From contig CAZTMX010000127.1 of the NCBI GenBank assembly GCA_964614855.1, positions 1-8,234 on the forward strand: 8,234 bases of DNA, given 5' to 3'. The notes beneath the pieces are model-generated. The model made no database searches. It was not told the DNA's origin and worked only from the letters and a program-made list of their open reading frames with translations. The translations under genes and the position numbers were made by a program. Position 1 is the stretch's first letter. Each line of letters starts with the position of its first letter. Source of the DNA: CAWJHE01 sp964614855 (GTDB taxonomy: Bacteria > Chloroflexota > Anaerolineae > Anaerolineales > UBA4823). Positions 4,873 to 8,234 of the stretch are shown here, in pieces.

Positions 4873-5592
4873 ATGAACGACTTTCAACCCTACCTGATAC
4901 AAAACGCCCATCCTCAAACCTACACCTTGCCCCGGCTGAAGCACCTGCCCGTTCGAGAGCAGCCCGCTTTTCGAGTGGCCAAAGACTCGGATGCATGCAG
5001 CCTGGCTGAACTGCTGGCCGTTATCATCGGTGGTTCGACCCAAATCGAAACCGCTGAACGGTTGCTGGCGCAGTTTGGCACGATCCAAAAGATTGCCCAG
5101 GCGCATGTGAATGAGATAGCCAAAGTACAGGGTGTCAGTAATTTAACTGCCCTGCGGCTCAAAGCTGCTCTAGCGTTAGGGCGCAAACTGCTCCAACCGG
5201 AGGACGAACGCCCTTGCATTCATTCACCCGGAGACGCAGCCCAGATCTTGATGCCCATGTTGGCCCACCGTGAACAGGAATATATGGTGGTCATGCCGCT
5301 CGACACACGCAACCGTATGTTGGACGTGATCGAGATTTACCATGGCTCGCTTAATTCCTCGATGGTGCGTGTTGGTGAATTATTTAAGCCGGCATTGCAG
5401 CGCAATGCAGCGGCGATCTTGATTGCTCACAATCACCCATCTACAGACCCGACCCCCAGTCCAGAAGATATCAGCGTGACCCGCGCCATTGTTCAGGCCG
5501 GCAAGCTCTTGGATGTGTCCGTCCTGGACCACCTGGTCATCGGATTATCCCGCTGGGTATCGCTTAAGGAAAAGGGTCTTGGTTTTTCATAA
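4873..5592 (+). CDS. radC: RadC-family JAB/MPN-domain protein
   Basis: The ATG at 4873 has AAGGAG (4861-4866) six bases upstream; the product is 239 residues, near the usual RadC size. The N-terminal half carries helix-hairpin-helix-like segments (LAELLAVIIGGSTQIETAER, EIAKVQGVSNLTALRLKAAL). The C-terminal half is the JAB domain: EYMVVMPLDTRNRMLDVIEI, YHGSLNSSMVRVGELFKPAL, AAILIAHNHPSTDPTPSPED and LDVSVLDHLVIG. H186, H188, S196 and D199 match the JAMM metal motif HxHx7SxxD, and the Glu in VGELFK is the usual partner acid. RadC genes are common on plasmids, phages and genomic islands; the biochemical role is unsettled, and the early link to radiation repair was not upheld. It lies behind a refoldable terminator and before an exonuclease gene. 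Confidence 0.93.
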   Translation: MNDFQPYLIQNAHPQTYTLPRLKHLPVREQPAFRVAKDSDACSLAELLAVIIGGSTQIETAERLLAQFGTIQKIAQAHVNEIAKVQGVSNLTALRLKAALALGRKLLQPEDERPCIHSPGDAAQILMPMLAHREQEYMVVMPLDTRNRMLDVIEIYHGSLNSSMVRVGELFKPALQRNAAAILIAHNHPSTDPTPSPEDISVTRAIVQAGKLLDVSVLDHLVIGLSRWVSLKEKGLGFS

Positions 5593-5619
5593 CTCAAGAA
5601 TCATCACAAGGAGAATCTC

Positions 5620-6291
5620 CTGAAATCGATTTTGTTCTTTGACATTGAAACAACTGCTAACCCGGATGCAATAGCGCTCCTCCCTGAGCCAACTGCTCCG
5701 GCCAATTACAAAGACGCTGACAAAATTGCTCAGTACATCACTGAGAAGAAAACTGAGCAGATTGCGCAGGCTCCTTTGGACGCCGATCTGGGCAAGGTCA
5801 TCGCCATCTCGTTGCAAAGCGGGATTGAAAATCCGGTAGAAGTTCACCTGACTGGCGACGCTGAAACCAAAACCGAAAATGATCTGATAAGCTGGTTCTG
5901 GGCCGCATTCGCAAAGGCGGATGGCCGATCCTGCGGCTATAACATCATCGGTTTTGATCTGCCTTACCTGCTCAGGCGTTCGTTTGACCTGGGCATCCAG
6001 GTCCAAATCCAACCCCAGTTGTCTAAATTTCGCACTGAACCCACCACTGATTTAATGGCCATCCTCTACAACTGGGGGCCGGCCAAAGGATTGAAGTGGG
6101 TCTGCAAGCGTTACGGGATTAACAACCCCTTGCCAGATCTGGATGGCTCTCAAGTAGTCAATATGGATCCGGAAACGCTGCGCAAGTACGCTGGAAATGA
6201 TGTGTCCCTGGTTGTGGAACTGTACAAACGCATGTGTGGGGTGTACCTGCCGGCGTTGAATGCATACCAGCCCGCTTTCTTCAATCGTTAA
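5620..6291 (+). CDS. DnaQ-like (DEDDy) 3'-5' exonuclease, PolB-exonuclease-like, probable CTG start
   Basis: The 223-residue product is a stand-alone proofreading-type exonuclease of the superfamily resembling family B polymerase exonuclease domains. Exo I is FFDIETT with D8 and E10. Exo II is GYNIIGFDLPYLLRR with N108 and D113. Exo III is KYAGNDVSL with Y190 and D194, the DEDDy pattern. These enzymes remove nucleotides from DNA 3' ends with two metal ions. CTG 5620 is chosen because AAGGAG sits at 5608-5613 with six-base spacing and it restores MKSILFFDIET, a normal strand before Exo I; the TTG at 5632 would be 18 bases from the site and cut that strand. No polymerase domain is attached. It follows radC by 27 bases and probably trims or proofreads element DNA, which is inference. 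Confidence 0.85.
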   Translation: MKSILFFDIETTANPDAIALLPEPTAPANYKDADKIAQYITEKKTEQIAQAPLDADLGKVIAISLQSGIENPVEVHLTGDAETKTENDLISWFWAAFAKADGRSCGYNIIGFDLPYLLRRSFDLGIQVQIQPQLSKFRTEPTTDLMAILYNWGPAKGLKWVCKRYGINNPLPDLDGSQVVNMDPETLRKYAGNDVSLVVELYKRMCGVYLPALNAYQPAFFNR

Positions 6292-6308
6292 TTTCAATGG
6301 AGGATCAA

Positions 6309-6743
6309 ATGAACCAACTCACCACATTACAACACCTGGAATATCTGGAAACAGGCTTTGAGGTGTCCAAAATTCTGGCGCAAGCCGGATACGGAATGGA
6401 AGCTCCCGCTTTTGTGATTACCTGGGGCCAGGTTGCTGAAGTGTTGGCGCACACACTCGCCGATTACGGTCTAACCCCTGACCGGTTGGACGAAAGCCTG
6501 TTAATTGACCTGGTACAGGATGCACAGAAGGCGTTGCAAAACGATGATGTGCTTTCCTGGCGCGACATTCTCCGCGCAAATGCCACTTCCAATCCGGGAA
6601 TTATGGCGTTTCTTGAACCGCCAGATATGGAAGACGACGAAGGCCCGTTGACTGAGCTGTATGAAAACGCCACCCGCCTGGGTGACGACGAAGCATATTG
6701 GCCAGACGGTGGCGCCTCTGCCGACTTCTTTGACGACTTTTAG
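6309..6743 (+). CDS. Acidic protein of unknown function ending in DFFDDF
   Basis: The ATG at 6309 follows GGAGG (6299-6303) with five-base spacing; an in-frame ATG at 6297 lies before that site and is less likely. The 144-residue product is unfamiliar. The first 95 residues look helical (LQHLEYLETGFEVSKILAQA, WGQVAEVLAHTLADYGL, LIDLVQDAQKALQNDDVLSW). The last 45 are very acidic (EPPDMEDDEGPLTELYENA, GDDEAYWPDGGASADFFDDF). The aromatic-acidic tip resembles in character the C-terminal tip of SSB and may compete for or share its partners; this is speculation. There are no Cys clusters, signal peptide or membrane segments. It follows the exonuclease gene by 17 bases, probably in the same transcript, and a hairpin comes directly after its stop. 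Confidence 0.8.
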   Translation: MNQLTTLQHLEYLETGFEVSKILAQAGYGMEAPAFVITWGQVAEVLAHTLADYGLTPDRLDESLLIDLVQDAQKALQNDDVLSWRDILRANATSNPGIMAFLEPPDMEDDEGPLTELYENATRLGDDEAYWPDGGASADFFDDF

Positions 6744-6748
6744 ACCTC

Positions 6749-6785
6749 AGACACGCAAGATGGTTTTCCACCTTGCGTGTCTTTC
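6749..6785 (+). terminator. Hairpin after the acidic protein gene, terminator-like
   Basis: AGACACGCAAG (6749-6759) pairs perfectly with CTTGCGTGTCT (6772-6782). After one A-C mismatch, TGG (6761-6763) pairs with CCA (6768-6770) around a TTTT loop. Only three T residues (6782-6784) end the stem, so termination may be weak or partial. It sits five bases after the stop at 6743 and 22 bases before the next start. Confidence 0.6.
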
Positions 6786-6806
6786 CCAGTGTCGATATGG
6801 AGAATT

Positions 6807-7325
6807 ATGGAAACACAAATGACCCAACTCAAGATCCCTGTACCGCCTGCGCCTGTTTTGGAACAGGCAGTCGGATATCGAAATTACCGAGGTGCGCGTT
6901 ATCTTGCCCTCTGGTGGGAACCCTGTGGCGACGAAGCCATGGTATCCGATGGTTTACTAACCTTTACGGGACTCTGGCCAGGATATTTGGAGTTTGTACA
7001 ACATCGAGCAGTTCATCCCCAGGTGGCCGCTTACAACCTGGGCTCATCCGAGGAACCGGCAGAATATCGTCTGGTCATCGATCTCGATCAGAGGCTGGCG
7101 TTTATCGCTCCCTGCAGGGAAGCTGAAGGATTGGTAACTTCCCAATGGGGTAACCCTCAAGAGAAACCTGTCACGATTTCACCTGCGGAGATGGAAACAT
7201 GGCTGGCGGATTTAACCGAGCAGCTATCCCATTTCCCCAGTATGGATGAACTGTTGAGCCAGATGGCTGAGGATCAAAAACATGTTGATACCCTCCAGCA
7301 TTGGCTGGATGAACAAATTTCGTAA
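6807..7325 (+). CDS. Protein of unknown function
   Basis: The ATG at 6807 has GGAGA (6799-6803) close upstream; an in-frame ATG at 6819 is the alternative. The product has 172 residues and I do not recognise a family. An aromatic-rich N-terminal domain (VGYRNYRGARYLALWWEPCG, LLTFTGLWPGYLEFVQH, EYRLVIDLDQRLAFIAP) alternates in a way that suggests beta strands. A helical, acidic C-terminal third follows (ISPAEMETWLADLTEQLSHF, MAEDQKHVDTLQHWLDEQIS), perhaps a coiled or oligomerising segment. It lacks metal-binding clusters, signal peptide and membrane spans. It lies between the hairpin at 6749 and the sliding-clamp gene, 32 bases before the latter, and probably shares its transcript. Its place suggests an accessory role in the replication module, but nothing in the sequence proves this. 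Confidence 0.78.
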   Translation: METQMTQLKIPVPPAPVLEQAVGYRNYRGARYLALWWEPCGDEAMVSDGLLTFTGLWPGYLEFVQHRAVHPQVAAYNLGSSEEPAEYRLVIDLDQRLAFIAPCREAEGLVTSQWGNPQEKPVTISPAEMETWLADLTEQLSHFPSMDELLSQMAEDQKHVDTLQHWLDEQIS

Positions 7326-7357
7326 ATCAAATAGATGAATTCACAAGGAGGATCATT

Positions 7358-8234
7358 ATGACCTGCAAAGTAACGGTACAAAAGAATGTATTTGCTGAAA
7401 GCCTGGCCATTGTTGGGCGGGCAGTGGGCTCTCATACTCACCTGCCTATCCTGTCCAATGTATTGCTCAGTAAAGATGAAGGGCAACTACGCCTTTCGGC
7501 CACCGACCTGACCCTGGGCGTGACGGTCTGGTTGGATGCTCATATGGACGGTGAACTTGGATTAACCTTACCAGCCAAGACTCTCACGGACGTGGTTAAT
7601 TCTTTGGTGGAACCCGAGGTCGTATTTTCGGTCAATGGGAAACCGGAAGCGGCTCTGAAATGCGGCGCTTACAAAGGCGTTGTTAAGGGTATTGAAGCAT
7701 CAGAGTTCCCTACGATACCGGAATTCGATGTCTCCAGTGGCATTTCCCTGGATGCAAACACACTCAAGGAAATGATCCAGAATGTTGCCTTCGCCGCATC
7801 AGTCGATGATAGCCGGCCGGTTCTGACCGGAGTATTGATGAATATGGAGGGAAAGTCCCTGTCGATGGTCGGTACGGATGGTTTTCGCCTGGCGATCTGC
7901 AAGGTTGATTTACCGGTGACGTTCGCTAAGAAACAAATGATCGTTCCCGCTTCAACCTTGAAAGAAGTGGTGCGAATTATAGGAGCCACAAAAGCCAGCA
8001 AGATCACCCTGTTTCTGCCATTAACCGGAAGTCAGGTGGTATTTCGCTGTGAGAATGTGCAAATTGTCTCGCAACTGATCGATGGCAGATACCCTGACTA
8101 CCAGGCAATTTTACCCAAAGGGTACAAAACCAGAACGGTGATTGCCACAGCCGACCTGCTCAAAGCCTGTAAACAGGCCAGTATCATTGCCCGTGAGGGA
8201 AGCAACGTGGTTCGTTTCCACCTTCAGCCCGGAC
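7358..8234 (+). CDS. dnaN: DNA polymerase III beta subunit (sliding clamp), 3' end outside window
   Basis: The ATG at 7358 follows AAGGAGG (7345-7351). The frame runs through the window end, giving 292 residues of a protein normally about 370 long, so domains I and II and part of III are present. Recognisable segments are LPILSNVLLSKDEGQLRLSA, TDLTLGVTVWLDA, LTLPAKTLTDVVNSL, GVVKGIEASEFPTIPEF, FAASVDDSRPVLTGVLM, GTDGFRLAI (residues 172-180) and LIDGRYPDYQAILP (240-253). The protein forms a ring around DNA and tethers polymerase and repair enzymes. Because the neighbours are annealase, SSB and exonuclease genes and not dnaA or recF, this is more likely an extra clamp of an accessory element than the chromosomal dnaN, although dnaA could lie outside the window. 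The family call is secure; the element-borne status is inference. Confidence 0.95.
   Translation, partial: MTCKVTVQKNVFAESLAIVGRAVGSHTHLPILSNVLLSKDEGQLRLSATDLTLGVTVWLDAHMDGELGLTLPAKTLTDVVNSLVEPEVVFSVNGKPEAALKCGAYKGVVKGIEASEFPTIPEFDVSSGISLDANTLKEMIQNVAFAASVDDSRPVLTGVLMNMEGKSLSMVGTDGFRLAICKVDLPVTFAKKQMIVPASTLKEVVRIIGATKASKITLFLPLTGSQVVFRCENVQIVSQLIDGRYPDYQAILPKGYKTRTVIATADLLKACKQASIIAREGSNVVRFHLQPG

Noticed and set aside
4794..5009. ATGA-coupled frame of about 71 codons overlapping the start of radC
   Set aside because: Beyond 4873 it is a shadow of the clearly coding radC frame, and its residues look non-natural; only its possible leader role is kept as a finding.

Overview
The window looks like part of an accessory replication and repair module from a bacterium of the Chloroflexota, probably Anaerolineae-like. 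That placement is inference from recalled protein family resemblance and the Pro/Thr-rich linker in the first gene; no rRNA or other taxonomic marker is present. All convincing genes are on the + strand. A run of 100 N at 2458-2557 marks a scaffold gap, so this is probably a draft or metagenomic assembly.

Layout: 1-810 is the 3' part of an N-acetylmuramoyl-L-alanine amidase (Amidase_2), with an out-of-frame continuation to 982 that suggests a frameshift. 972-1550 is an OB-fold, SSB-like protein with a long charged tail. 1551-2197 is a 647-base region without a convincing gene, packed with inverted repeats and probably encoding a structured RNA. 2198 to the gap is a SWIM zinc-finger protein. 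From the gap to 3348 is a Rad52-family annealing protein, followed by a canonical SSB (3388-3792). Two overlapping genes of unknown function follow (3882-4250 and 4225-4797, the second with zinc-binding motifs), then RadC (4873-5592), a DEDDy 3'-5' exonuclease (5620-6291, probable CTG start), two proteins of unknown function (6309-6743 and 6807-7325), and the first 292 residues of the DNA polymerase III sliding clamp DnaN (7358 to the window end).

Together these are single-strand binding, strand annealing, exonucleolytic and clamp functions, the kit a plasmid, integrative conjugative element or large phage carries to replicate and recombine its DNA. No transposase, integrase, relaxase, capsid or tail gene is in the window, so the element type cannot be fixed. 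The genes form one co-directional series, interrupted by hairpins: a terminator after ssb, a refoldable terminator before radC and a hairpin after the gene ending at 6743. Several ribosome-binding leaders are near-copies of TCACAAGGAGGAT.

The most unusual region is 1551-2197. A multibranched fold at 1740-1845 is closed by a perfect 10-bp stem and followed by a T-tract, with further strong hairpins on both sides. It could be a small RNA, a leader that hides its own ribosome-binding site, or, in its second half, an origin-like DNA element.
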